Shown here piece after piece: positions 8,806 to 17,833 of a stretch of DNA of 64,000 nucleotides. The DNA lies in contig CP065012.1 of the NCBI GenBank assembly GCA_016699815.1, positions 2,705,001-2,769,000 of the forward strand, read 5' to 3'. Numbering within the stretch: the first letter of the stretch is position 1; every line of letters begins with the position of its first letter. The notes under the pieces are model-generated. The model did no database searches. It had not been told where the DNA came from and saw only the letters and a list, made by a program, of their open reading frames with translations. Source of the DNA: Chitinophagaceae bacterium (lineage in GTDB: Bacteria > Bacteroidota > Bacteroidia > Chitinophagales > Chitinophagaceae). The position numbers were made by a program, and so were the translations under genes.

Positions 8806-10112
8806 AATGCATAATATATGGGTTCGTTTTTTTGCCCTTTAAAAGCGTACGCCAAAAATAAAAAACCTATGCTAAAAAAAATCATTAAAGAAAAAACCGA
8901 ACTCCGCATATTTATTTTTTCTTCTATTAATGCAAAGGTTGAAAGCCCAATGATGATGGCAATCTTTTCGGTAATATCATAAAAGCTAAAGAAAGATGCG
9001 GTGTCTTTTGTTTCGGGCATCAGTTTACTAAAAGTAGAACGGCTTAATGACTGAATGCCGCCCATAACCAGGCCCACAATCATGGCAAGAATATAAAAAT
9101 CTGTGGCGGTTTGCATAAAATATCCATACACACATAAGCCTACCCAAAGTAATACAACGGCCATTAAAATTTTTAAATTGCCATACCTCATAGATAAACG
9201 GCTTATGAAAATAGCGCCAGGAATGGCTACTAATTGAATGAGTACAACGGTTATTATTAAATTGGTGGAGGGTAAATTTAATACCTTGCTGCCAAAATTA
9301 CTGGCTACAAGCATTACGGTTTGCACACCCATATTATAAAAAAAGAAAGCGGCTAAAAACCTGCGCATCACTTTCATTTTTTTAACCTGTGCAAACACTT
9401 TTTTTAATTCAATAAAACCGCTGGAAAAAACATTTATTCTAAAAGAGTCTTCATTGGCAGGTTTAGGATTAGGTAAACGCCTGAATGGAATTTGAGCAAA
9501 GCCAATCCACCAGATTCCTACCAGTAAAAAGGTTGCCCTTACCGCATCGGCTTCAGAACTTAGGAATGGTATTTCTTTATGGAATATTACCAGGCAAAAA
9601 CCTACCAACTGCATAATTACACTGCCAATATAGCCAAAAGAAAAACCCCTTGCACTGATACGGTCCCTGTCTTCTACAGATGCAATTACGGGTAAATAGG
9701 AGTTGTAAAACACCAGGCTGCTGTAAAAACCTATTGCCGCCATCATCATACAAATTACCCCATACGAAATATTTTTACCCGTAAAGAAAAAAAGTGCACT
9801 GCAGGAAATTGCTCCCATGTAACAGAAAAAACGCATGTACTTCTTTTTGTTTCCCCTTGCATCGGCTATTGCGGTAAGTATGGGCATTAAAATGGCCACT
9901 ATCAAATATGCGGCTGCCAATGCATAATTGTAAAGCGCCGTGTTTACAAAATATCGCCCTGCAATATGTACTGTGCCATTCATAGGTGGAGCCCGGGTTA
10001 TTTCTGTAAAATAAATGGGGAAAAAAGTTGTAGTTATTACCAGGTTGTAAACCGAGTTGGCCCAGTCGTACATAGCCCATCCGTTAATAACCTTTTTAGG
10101 AGCCGTTTGCAT
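8802..10112 (-). CDS. UMF1-family MFS transporter
   Basis: 436 residues, about twelve membrane segments. The N-terminal GWAMYDWANSVYNLVITTTFFPIYF and the loop 'TAIADARGNKKKYM' are characteristic of the UMF1 (Atg22-like) group of major facilitator proteins. Late 'GGIQSLSRSTFSKLMPE' also fits. Substrate unknown. First gene of a two-gene operon with the MBL hydrolase. Confidence 0.88.
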   Translation of the reverse strand: MQTAPKKVINGWAMYDWANSVYNLVITTTFFPIYFTEITRAPPMNGTVHIAGRYFVNTALYNYALAAAYLIVAILMPILTAIADARGNKKKYMRFFCYMGAISCSALFFFTGKNISYGVICMMMAAIGFYSSLVFYNSYLPVIASVEDRDRISARGFSFGYIGSVIMQLVGFCLVIFHKEIPFLSSEADAVRATFLLVGIWWIGFAQIPFRRLPNPKPANEDSFRINVFSSGFIELKKVFAQVKKMKVMRRFLAAFFFYNMGVQTVMLVASNFGSKVLNLPSTNLIITVVLIQLVAIPGAIFISRLSMRYGNLKILMAVVLLWVGLCVYGYFMQTATDFYILAMIVGLVMGGIQSLSRSTFSKLMPETKDTASFFSFYDITEKIAIIIGLSTFALIEEKINMRSSVFSLMIFFSIGFLFLAYAFKGQKNEPIYYAL

Positions 10113-10202
10113 GGTTTAGAAAATATTAGGGTAATTTAAAACAATTCCGTTAAACAGCAGTAAAATATAAATATCAATGTTGTTGTAAGAAATCCCTGTT
10201 GC

Positions 10203-10943
10203 TTAATGCAATTTTTTTAACTGTTGCATCAACGCCCTGAATTCTTTTGGCACAGGCGTTTCAAGCTGGATATATTTGCCATTTTGTAACTTAAAATTTA
10301 ATTTTGCAGCATGCAGGGCAAGCCTGTTGATGATTGGCGTTTCTGCTTCTTCATTTTTACTTAGCTTATATTTTTTTTTGATTGAAGATAAATAAACGGG
10401 TAGTGCATTGCCATAAATTGCATCGCATGCCAATGGATGGCCTATTTCTTTGGCGTGCACCCTTATTTGGTGTGTTCGCCCTGTATGCAGTTCAAATTGC
10501 ACTAAAGAAAAATGCCGGTTTGCTTCCAAAACCTGGTAAGAAGTTTGGGAAGGCTTACCTTTTCGGTGAATATACATGGTGCCTTTATGAATGGGGTTTT
10601 CGGCAATTGGCGCATCAATGATTCCCGTACTGCTTTGCGGCATTCCCAAAACAATGCCTAAATAAAATTTTTGAACCTGCCTGTTTTCAAATAGCTGTGA
10701 TAAATATTTGTGAGTATTTTCATTTTTGGCAAAAAGTACGAGCCCGCTGGTATCTTTATCTATACGGTGAACGGTATAAATAGCGCCATATTTTTCTATG
10801 AGGGTTTCCTTCAGTGATTTTTCTGAATGCAACCTGTCTGGGATAGTAAGTAACCCTGCAGGTTTGTTTACTCCTACAATATTTTCATCCTCATAAATAG
10901 TTTGAATATTATTTTTTTGCAACGGCTGGTTTTTTTGAAGCAT
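10203..10943 (-). CDS. RluA-family RNA pseudouridine synthase
   Basis: 246 residues without an N-terminal S4 domain. Contains motif I 'VGVNKPAGLLTIPDR', the catalytic Asp motif HRIDKDTSGLVLFAKN (about residue 60) and 'FELHTGRTHQIRVHAKEIGHPLACDAIYG'. It isomerises uridine in rRNA or tRNA; which site cannot be decided. Its start lies 35 bases inside the end of the upstream RluB/RsuA-type gene on the same strand. A TTG eight codons in would reduce the overlap. Confidence 0.88.
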   Translation of the reverse strand: MLQKNQPLQKNNIQTIYEDENIVGVNKPAGLLTIPDRLHSEKSLKETLIEKYGAIYTVHRIDKDTSGLVLFAKNENTHKYLSQLFENRQVQKFYLGIVLGMPQSSTGIIDAPIAENPIHKGTMYIHRKGKPSQTSYQVLEANRHFSLVQFELHTGRTHQIRVHAKEIGHPLACDAIYGNALPVYLSSIKKKYKLSKNEEAETPIINRLALHAAKLNFKLQNGKYIQLETPVPKEFRALMQQLKKLH

Positions 10944-11871
10944 TTAAGTATTTCAACAGCCTTATTTCTTTTTCACTGAGAAAACGCCATTTTCCCCTTT
11001 CTACATTTTTTTTGGTTAAGCCTGCATACATCACCCTGTCCAGGCCTTTTACATCGTAACCCAGGTGTTCAAATATGCGGCGTACAATACGGTTTCTGCC
11101 GCTGTGAATTTCTATCCCAATTATAGATTTGTCTTTACTATCGGCATAGGCAAGGCTGTCTGCAGTAATAGGGCCATCAGAGAGTTTTATGCCTTTTAAA
11201 ATTTTGTCGAAATCATTTTTTATTAAAGGTTTATCCAGCTTTACTTCGTAAATTTTTTTTACTTCGTAGCTTGGGTGACTTAGCTTTTGGGTAAGGTCGC
11301 CATCGTTGGTGAGCAGCAATACACCCGAAGTATTCCTGTCCAAACGGCCAATTGGGTAAACCCGTTGCTGGCCCGATGCCTTTACCAGTTCCAAAACAGT
11401 TTTGCGGCCTTGCGGATCATCGGTAGTGGTAATATAATCTTTGGGTTTATTGAGTAAAATGTAAACCAGGTTTTTGGTAACAAAAACTTTTTTGTTGTTA
11501 TAAGTTACTTCATCGGCTTTTTGTACTTTATAGCCGGGCTCCGTTACTACGGTTTTATTAACTTTTACTTTGCCTTCGGTAATAAGTTGCACTGCATCTC
11601 TGCGGCTGCAGATACCGCAATGCGCCAAAAATTTATTTAAGGGCATTACTTCATGTGAAGATTTTGCATCCTTGCTTACTTTAGGTGTAGACTGGCTAAT
11701 GGGTTGGGCTGAAGTGAAAGTGCCCTTTTTTTTCTGGTATTTTTCTTCTTTCAGTTTATCAAAGTAGGCAGCTCTTTCTTTTTTATACTTTTTCTTCTCC
11801 TGCCTTAATTCTTCTTTAACGGTACTGTTTTTTTTTGGGTTTTTGAACTTTTTGAATGGATCCTGGCTCAT
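10909..11871 (-). CDS. RsuA/RluB-family pseudouridine synthase
   Basis: 320 residues from the ATG at 11871 (MSQDPFKKF). A longer frame begins at 11913 but adds an unlikely Cys-rich leader. Order: highly charged Lys/Glu N-terminal extension (1-75), S4 RNA-binding domain (MPLNKFLAHCGICSRRDAVQLI), then the catalytic domain with GRLDRNTSGVLLLTNDG and 'IEIHSGRNRIVRRIFEHLGYDVKGLDR'. The charged extension is common in Bacteroidota members. A TAACTTTG box lies about 37 bases upstream of the ATG. Confidence 0.88.
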   Translation of the reverse strand: MSQDPFKKFKNPKKNSTVKEELRQEKKKYKKERAAYFDKLKEEKYQKKKGTFTSAQPISQSTPKVSKDAKSSHEVMPLNKFLAHCGICSRRDAVQLITEGKVKVNKTVVTEPGYKVQKADEVTYNNKKVFVTKNLVYILLNKPKDYITTTDDPQGRKTVLELVKASGQQRVYPIGRLDRNTSGVLLLTNDGDLTQKLSHPSYEVKKIYEVKLDKPLIKNDFDKILKGIKLSDGPITADSLAYADSKDKSIIGIEIHSGRNRIVRRIFEHLGYDVKGLDRVMYAGLTKKNVERGKWRFLSEKEIRLLKYLNASKKPAVAKK

Positions 11872-11958
11872 GTTTATTGTATTTGCTGTTTTGCAACAGT
11901 AGGTGAAGGGCAAAGTTAGGAAAGGTTATTTGTATTTAGAATAGAGTATAGCTTTCAT

Positions 11959-12669
11959 TTACTTTACATAATTAAAAACCAATGCAGCAAGTATTGCCCC
12001 CAATACAGGAGCTACAACTGGTACCCATGCATAATTCCATTCGCTGTTGCCCTTATGTTTTATGGGTAAAATTGCATGGGCAATTCTTGGCCCAAGGTCT
12101 CTTGCAGGATTGATGGCATAACCTGTAGGCCCGCCAAGCGAAAGGCCAATACCCAATAAAAGTAAGCTTACCGGCAGGGCATCTAATGTGCCTAATGTAG
12201 ATGCCGCTGGAGAAATGGCCAATACGCCAAACATTAAAATAAAAGTGCCGATAAACTCGGTGAGTGCATTATTTACCGGGCTGTAAATATTAGGAGCGGT
12301 ACAAAAAGTTGCCCTGAGTAATTCGGGGTCAGTAGTAGCATCATAATGTGTTTTATAGGCTATCCACACAATTATTGAACCGGCAATAGCGCCGGCAAAT
12401 TGCGCCAAAATATATGGAACAACAAGCGCTTTGTCAAAATCACCAAAAAAAGTAAAAGCAAGGGTTACGGCAGGGTTGAGGTGTCCGCTTCCACCAAGCA
12501 TGGTGCAGGTGTAAACAGCAACAAATAATGCCATTGCCCAGCCGAAAGTAATAACCAGCCATCCGCTGTTATTGCCTTTGGTTTTGTTGAGTACTACATT
12601 GGCTACAACGCCATTGCCTAAAATAATCAGCAATGCTGTACCTGTTAATTCTGCTAATGCTGCCGTCAT
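11959..12669 (-). CDS. glpF: Glycerol uptake facilitator (MIP/aquaglyceroporin)
   Basis: 236 residues, six membrane segments and two half-helices with the NPA motifs: GHLNPAVT and GYAINPARDLGPR. The Asp after the second NPA is typical of glycerol facilitators rather than water-only aquaporins. Last gene of the glpD-glpK-glpF operon; brings glycerol in for GlpK. Confidence 0.92.
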   Translation of the reverse strand: MTAALAELTGTALLIILGNGVVANVVLNKTKGNNSGWLVITFGWAMALFVAVYTCTMLGGSGHLNPAVTLAFTFFGDFDKALVVPYILAQFAGAIAGSIIVWIAYKTHYDATTDPELLRATFCTAPNIYSPVNNALTEFIGTFILMFGVLAISPAASTLGTLDALPVSLLLLGIGLSLGGPTGYAINPARDLGPRIAHAILPIKHKGNSEWNYAWVPVVAPVLGAILAALVFNYVK

Positions 12670-12694
12670 GTTTAAAATGTTTTTGGTATATAAA

Positions 12695-14179
12695 TTATTC
12701 AGTTAACGCTGCCCTTATGGCTTTTTGCCAGCCCGCTTGTAAGGCTTTTCGGGTAGTTTCATTAAATGATGGAGAAAAAATAGTTTCAGTTTGCCAGTGT
12801 TGCTGTAATTCCTGAACATCTTTCCAAAAACCTGCAGCAAGGCCGGCAAGGTAAGCAGCGCCCAAAGCAGTGGTTTCGGTTACTTTTGGTCTTATCACTT
12901 TTGTATTTACCATATCACTTTGAAACTGCATGAGCAAATTGTTGATGGTTGCGCCACCATCTACCCTAAGTTCTTTAATAGTGAGCCCGGCGTCTGCTTC
13001 CATAGCTTTTAATAAATCCATACTTTGAAATGCGATACTTTCAACAGCAGCACGTGCAATATGTGCATCTGTTGTTCCTCTTGTAATGCCGGTAATAATT
13101 CCTTTTGTATATTGGTTCCAGTAAGGCGCTCCAAGGCCGGTAAAAGCCGGTACAAAGTAAACGCCGCCATTGTCCTGCACCTTTGAGGTTAAGGCTTCTA
13201 CTTCACCAGAGAATTGAATAAGTTTTAATCCATCTCTTAGCCATTGCACCACTGCACCTCCAATAAATACGCTTCCTTCCAAAGCATATTGTACATCGTC
13301 TTTTATTTTCCAGGCAATAGTAGTTAATAGGTTGTTTTTAGAAGTTACAGGTTTGCTGCCTGTATTCATTAGCATAAAGCAACCTGTGCCATAAGTGTTT
13401 TTCACCATTCCGGGTTCTAAACACATTTGGCCAAAAAGTGCAGCCTGCTGATCGCCTGCAATTCCACTAACCGGTATGGATTGTGCATTGAGTATGTTTG
13501 AAGTATGCCCGTATATTTCACTGCTGCTTTTTACTTTTGGTAAAATGGTTTTTGGGATAGTAAATAGTTGAAGTAATTCCTCGTCCCATTGCAATTCATA
13601 AATATTATACAGCATAGTGCGGCTTGCATTACTTACATCTGTGGCATGTACTTTTCCGTTAGTTAACTTCCATAGCAGCCAGCTATCCACAGTGCCAAAG
13701 CAGAGTTCGTTATTTTCTGCTTTTTGCCTTGCGCCTTTAATATTATCTAAAATCCATTTAAGTTTTGTTGCAGAAAAATAAGCATCGGTAACCAGTCCGG
13801 TTTTTTGAAAAATCAGGTTATGCTTCCCGGCCTTTTTCAGTTCGTCACAATAGGTTGCTGTGCGCCTGTCCTGCCACACAATGGCATGGCAAATGGGTTG
13901 ATGGGTTTTTTTATCCCAAACCACCGTTGTTTCCCGCTGGTTGGTAATGCCAATGGCTGCAATATTATTTACAGGGATACCGGCCTTGGCAATCGCTTCT
14001 GCAGCCACACTAATTTGAGTGCTCCAAATTTCATTGGCATCATGTTCCACCCAGCCCGGCTGGGGAAATATTTGTGTAAATTCTTTTTGGGCAATAGAAA
14101 CAATATTTGCTTTTTTGTTAAATACAATTGCTCTTGAACTGGTTGTTCCCTGGTCGAAGGAAAGGATATAATCAGCCAT
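12695..14179 (-). CDS. glpK: Glycerol kinase
   Basis: 494 residues from the ATG at 14179 (MADYILSFDQGTTSSR). A longer frame to 14266 would overlap glpD and lacks homology to the family N-terminus. FGGY-type features: the phosphate loop DQGTTSSRA, WQDRRT, 'GVAGDQQAALFGQ'-like loop seen as SGIAGDQQAALFGQ, TYGTGCFMLMNTG, and the ATP-site GGATINNLLMQFQSD. Makes glycerol-3-phosphate for GlpD, whose gene is 61 bases upstream. Confidence 0.95.
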   Translation of the reverse strand: MADYILSFDQGTTSSRAIVFNKKANIVSIAQKEFTQIFPQPGWVEHDANEIWSTQISVAAEAIAKAGIPVNNIAAIGITNQRETTVVWDKKTHQPICHAIVWQDRRTATYCDELKKAGKHNLIFQKTGLVTDAYFSATKLKWILDNIKGARQKAENNELCFGTVDSWLLWKLTNGKVHATDVSNASRTMLYNIYELQWDEELLQLFTIPKTILPKVKSSSEIYGHTSNILNAQSIPVSGIAGDQQAALFGQMCLEPGMVKNTYGTGCFMLMNTGSKPVTSKNNLLTTIAWKIKDDVQYALEGSVFIGGAVVQWLRDGLKLIQFSGEVEALTSKVQDNGGVYFVPAFTGLGAPYWNQYTKGIITGITRGTTDAHIARAAVESIAFQSMDLLKAMEADAGLTIKELRVDGGATINNLLMQFQSDMVNTKVIRPKVTETTALGAAYLAGLAAGFWKDVQELQQHWQTETIFSPSFNETTRKALQAGWQKAIRAALTE

Positions 14180-14240
14180 TAAAAATGATTGTATGCTAAA
14201 TGTACTGTAATTTTTTAAAAAATACCGGTATGCTTTCTCA

Positions 14241-15815
14241 TTAGTGCAGTAAATAAAATTGGGCAACGGAATAGTATAATGCCACTTGTTCTTTTATCCA
14301 AATTTCATCATGGTTTAATTCTTTTGCCATTAGCAGTGCAACCGTTGGCGCTATGCGGATGCTTTCTGCTGCATCCAGTAATAAAGCCCTTGTACGGCGG
14401 CTCAAAAAATCATCAATGGTACGGCACATTTCTTGCTGAACAGCCCATTTTACCTGGCTGCTGCAAATGTTTAAGGGCTTGCTTATCCATTCTCCATCCC
14501 AATCAATATTGTTTATATCTGTGCCATAATAATAATGGGGATTGCTCCTATTGGTACTTTGCTGGTTGCCATGCAGGGAAAGGTTTTTTGTAATAGTTTT
14601 CTTGTGTGGCCATTTCATTTTTTTTTCAATAGTGTCAATCATTTCCTCGGCCATTAACCTGTAGGTGGTCCATTTGCCGCCAATGATGCTAAAGAGTTGG
14701 GACTTGGATACAATTATTTTATGGCTCCTTGAAATTTCCCTTGTTTTTTTATTTCCCTTGTTGGATACGGCTAATGGTCTTAAGCCTGCAAAAACACTAA
14801 GTACATCTTTTTTGCCTGGTTTATTTATTAAATATGCCGATACAGTTTTTAAAATAAATTCAATTTCTTCTTCTAAAGCTTTGGGTTCAATGCTGATGGT
14901 ATCAACTGGAGTATCTGTTGTACCCACCAAAATATTTTGGTGCCAGGGAACAATAAATAAAACTCTGCCATCGCTGGTTTTGGGTATGAGCATGGCTTTA
15001 TCGGATCCATAAAAAAATTTGGGTAATACAAGATGCACACCCTGACTTGCCGCTATGGTTACCGCCTGGCCTGCACTATCCATTTGCAGTATATTATCTG
15101 TAAACACACCTGTTGCATTCACTACTGCCTTAGCCATAAATGAAAATTCTTTGCCTGTTTCCAAATCAATGGCCTGTAATCCGCAAATTTTCCCTTCTTC
15201 ATTTTTGTTGAGCTTTTTCACTTGTACATAGTTAAAAGCAACACCATTATTTTCCCAAATAGATTGCATGAGGTTTATGGCAAGGCGGCTATCGTCAAAT
15301 TGCCCGTCGTGGTAGAGTATTGCGCCTTTTAAGTTTTTTGTAATTACAGCAGGTAAAATTTCCTTTGCCTTTTTGCTGTTTAAAAAATAGGAAGGGCCAA
15401 GGCTGTATTTGCCCGAAACCCAATCGTAAAGTTTTAATCCAATTCTATATTTTATAGCATCTAAAAAGGTATAAACGGGAACTATAAAAGTTTTATTTTC
15501 TACCAGATGTGCTGCATTTTTGCATAATAAACCCCTTTCTATACTGGCTTCCCTAACCAGTTTAAAATTTCCCTGCGCCAGGTACCTTACTCCGCCATGT
15601 ATGAGTTTTGTGCTTTTGCCCGATGTTCCTTTTGCAAAATCACATTGCTCCAGCAGCAATACTTTATAACCTCTTGCTGCGGCATCCAGGGCTGTTCCTA
15701 AGCCTGTTGCGCCGCCACCAATTACAATAATATCCCAAAGTGTACCAGCAGTTAAAATTTCATTTAAGGCTTGGTTTCTGTCGGGTATAATATTTGCCGG
15801 CTGGCTTATTTGCAT
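14241..15815 (-). CDS. glpD: FAD-dependent glycerol-3-phosphate dehydrogenase
   Basis: 524 residues. N-terminal FAD-binding dinucleotide fold IIVIGGGATGLGTALDAAARG, then KGTSGKSTKLIHGGVRYL (the GlpD signature) and the DAO C-terminal domain with GGKWTTYRLMAEEMID. Feeds electrons from glycerol-3-phosphate into the quinone pool; product is dihydroxyacetone phosphate. First gene of the operon; no clean -33/-7 promoter is seen upstream. Confidence 0.94.
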   Translation of the reverse strand: MQISQPANIIPDRNQALNEILTAGTLWDIIVIGGGATGLGTALDAAARGYKVLLLEQCDFAKGTSGKSTKLIHGGVRYLAQGNFKLVREASIERGLLCKNAAHLVENKTFIVPVYTFLDAIKYRIGLKLYDWVSGKYSLGPSYFLNSKKAKEILPAVITKNLKGAILYHDGQFDDSRLAINLMQSIWENNGVAFNYVQVKKLNKNEEGKICGLQAIDLETGKEFSFMAKAVVNATGVFTDNILQMDSAGQAVTIAASQGVHLVLPKFFYGSDKAMLIPKTSDGRVLFIVPWHQNILVGTTDTPVDTISIEPKALEEEIEFILKTVSAYLINKPGKKDVLSVFAGLRPLAVSNKGNKKTREISRSHKIIVSKSQLFSIIGGKWTTYRLMAEEMIDTIEKKMKWPHKKTITKNLSLHGNQQSTNRSNPHYYYGTDINNIDWDGEWISKPLNICSSQVKWAVQQEMCRTIDDFLSRRTRALLLDAAESIRIAPTVALLMAKELNHDEIWIKEQVALYYSVAQFYLLH

Positions 15816-15897
15816 TTACCTTTATTTATCTGCAAATTGCTAAACCTTTGTGGCAATGCAAAAATTATTAATAAGCAAAACAGTTGTTTGCTCAATT

Positions 15898-15930
15898 TAA
15901 AAACCGCCCTTACAAGGTAAAGGCGGTTTG
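15898..15930 (-). terminator. Terminator of the Spy-like gene
   Basis: Inverted repeat AAACCGCC (15901-15908) / GGCGGTTT (15922-15929). Read on the minus strand, the stem is followed by TTTTTAA. Lies between the Spy-like gene and glpD, so it insulates the glycerol operon from read-through. Confidence 0.7.
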
Positions 15931-15966
15931 AGGTAATATGGTTTATTAAGAGGTTAATTATTTATT

Positions 15967-16593
15967 TCATCTAAACTTCCTTTTTTGGGAGTCACCGTTC
16001 TGCATTTTGTCTTTTTTCATTTCTTCCATTTTCTTTATTTGTTCTTCATTAAGGATGCTTTTACGGTCGGCTACGGTTTGTTGGTGCAGGGCTTTTATTT
16101 GTTCTTTTTTCTGTACAGGTGTTAGCGAATTGTTGGAGCGGATTTCCTGAAGTTTTGATTGAGTGTTGGCATTAATGGATTGCATTTTTACCGCCTGGTC
16201 GTTACTTAGGTTTAGGTCCTGTTTGAGTTTTTCGGCTTTTTGCCTTTTATTTTCTTTTTTATTGAGTCTTTGCTCCTTCATTTTTTCTTTTTGCTCAGTG
16301 GTAAGTACTGTCTGCACTTTGGTTCTGTAAGTTTCCATTATGGCTTTTCTTTGCTTTTGAATATCTTCCTGCGACTGCCCCGAGGATTTTAAAGTTTCCA
16401 TTTGGGATTTTTGTTCTTCCCTTATTTTTTTAATATCCGCTTTTTGGCTTTCGGTAAGATTAAGGCCCTCCATTTTTTTATTCATATGCTGGCTGCTGCC
16501 TTTTTGAATGCCTTTGGATTGCCGATGCACCTGTGCACTAGATGCAAATACGAATGCCGTTAATACAAAAGATATTGCAAGTAATTTTTTCAT
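15967..16593 (-). CDS. Exported Spy/CpxP-like (LTxxQ-repeat) protein
   Basis: 208 residues: signal peptide (1-20, ends ASSAQ) and a Lys/Gln/Glu-rich all-helical body. Four LTxxQ-like motifs are seen: LTESQK, LTTEQK, LSNDQA and LTPVQK. Each begins a helical hairpin as in the periplasmic chaperone Spy or CpxP. It probably acts in the periplasm in envelope stress or protein binding (inference). Monocistronic, with its own terminator. Confidence 0.7.
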   Translation of the reverse strand: MKKLLAISFVLTAFVFASSAQVHRQSKGIQKGSSQHMNKKMEGLNLTESQKADIKKIREEQKSQMETLKSSGQSQEDIQKQRKAIMETYRTKVQTVLTTEQKEKMKEQRLNKKENKRQKAEKLKQDLNLSNDQAVKMQSINANTQSKLQEIRSNNSLTPVQKKEQIKALHQQTVADRKSILNEEQIKKMEEMKKDKMQNGDSQKRKFR

Positions 16594-16708
16594 GATGTTT
16601 TATTTAATCAATTATGTTTTTATAGACTGGGTTTTCTTTAAACAGTTTAATTGCTTCCCTTAAAAATAAGTTAAACGAATAAACTTCACAAAATATTATA
16701 CAATTGTG

Positions 16709-17746
16709 CTATTTGTTTGCTAATTGCCCACAGGCAGCATCAATATCTTTTCCCCTGCTTCGCCTAATATGCACATTTACCTTGCGGCCAGAGAGGTATT
16801 TTACAAAAGCTTCTGTATTATTTTCGTCTGATTTAGTAAAAGCAATTCCATCTACTGTGTTATATTCAATTACATTAATGGTATGCACCGGAATCCTTTT
16901 ATAAATTTCTGCCAGTTCTTTAGCATCCTGCAGGCTATCGTTTACGCCATTTAATAAAACATACTCCAGGGTAATGGCCGATTTGGTTTTTGCATAGAAA
17001 TAATTGAGCGCTTCTGTAAGGGATTTAATGTTATTGGTTTCATTAATATCCATTATTTCGTTGCGTTTAATATCGTTTGAGGCATGCAGCGATAAAGCCA
17101 GGTTAAACCTTACGCCATCATCGCCCAGTTTTTTTATCATTTTAGCTACACCAGCAGTAGATACGGTAATTCTTTTTGGGCTCATGCCAAAACTGTCTGA
17201 AGACGTAATCCTTTCAATGGCTTTAAGTACATCTTTATAATTTAGTAAAGGTTCGCCCATGCCCATAAATACAATATTGGTAAGCCCTGAGCCAAAGCTT
17301 TTAATTGATTGCTCATTAAGTATGGCAACCTGGTCGTAGATTTCTTCAAAACTAAGGTTGCGTTTTCTTTCCATACGGCCGGTAGCACAAAAGCTACAAC
17401 TGAGGCTGCAACCTATTTGAGAAGAAACGCAGGCGGTAAACCTTTTTTCAGTTGGGATTATTACGCCTTCCAGTAAATGGTTATCAAATGTGCGAAAGCG
17501 CATTTTTACGGTTCCATCGGCGCTATTTTGAACAAGGTCGGTGCTAATGCTGTTTAATTCAAAATCGGCTTCCAGTTTTTGCCTTAAATCCAGCGAAAGA
17601 TTAGTCATTTCACTAAATTTACGGGCATTTTTTTTCCAGAGCCATTCGTAGGTCTGCATGGCCCTGAATTTTTTGTCGCCAATAGATATAAAGTACTCTT
17701 TTAACTGGTCTAAACCCAGTTCCCTAATGTTTTTGGGGTAATCCAT
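16709..17746 (-). CDS. rlmN: 23S rRNA/tRNA adenine-C2 methyltransferase RlmN
   Basis: 345 residues. Radical-SAM cluster motif CSLSCSFCATGR (CxxxCxxC), preceded by 'CVSSQIGCS'; GMGEPLLNY; and the C-terminal resolving Cys region (DIDAACGQL). Methylates A2503 of 23S rRNA and A37 of some tRNAs. The start MDYPKNIRELGL is supported by a -7 box four bases upstream. Confidence 0.95.
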   Translation of the reverse strand: MDYPKNIRELGLDQLKEYFISIGDKKFRAMQTYEWLWKKNARKFSEMTNLSLDLRQKLEADFELNSISTDLVQNSADGTVKMRFRTFDNHLLEGVIIPTEKRFTACVSSQIGCSLSCSFCATGRMERKRNLSFEEIYDQVAILNEQSIKSFGSGLTNIVFMGMGEPLLNYKDVLKAIERITSSDSFGMSPKRITVSTAGVAKMIKKLGDDGVRFNLALSLHASNDIKRNEIMDINETNNIKSLTEALNYFYAKTKSAITLEYVLLNGVNDSLQDAKELAEIYKRIPVHTINVIEYNTVDGIAFTKSDENNTEAFVKYLSGRKVNVHIRRSRGKDIDAACGQLANK

Positions 17747-17758
17747 GGCGCAAAGATA
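17747..17758 (-). promoter_or_regulatory. -7 box of rlmN, giving a leaderless transcript
   Basis: On the minus strand TATCTTTG (17758-17751) is an exact TAnnTTTG match, separated from the rlmN ATG by only four bases (CGCC). No clear -33 TTTG is found at 19 bases. Transcription would begin at or beside the start codon. Confidence 0.5.
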
Positions 17759-17833
17759 CGGATAGCCTGATATTGGGGAATTTTGGCTTTCTTTGTTATG
17801 GATAAGGTAATTTAAAAGCCTATTTTAATAAGT

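Noticed and set aside
14180..14266. Longer N-terminus of glycerol kinase
   Set aside because: Overlaps glpD and lies before the conserved MADYILSFDQGTTSSR start.
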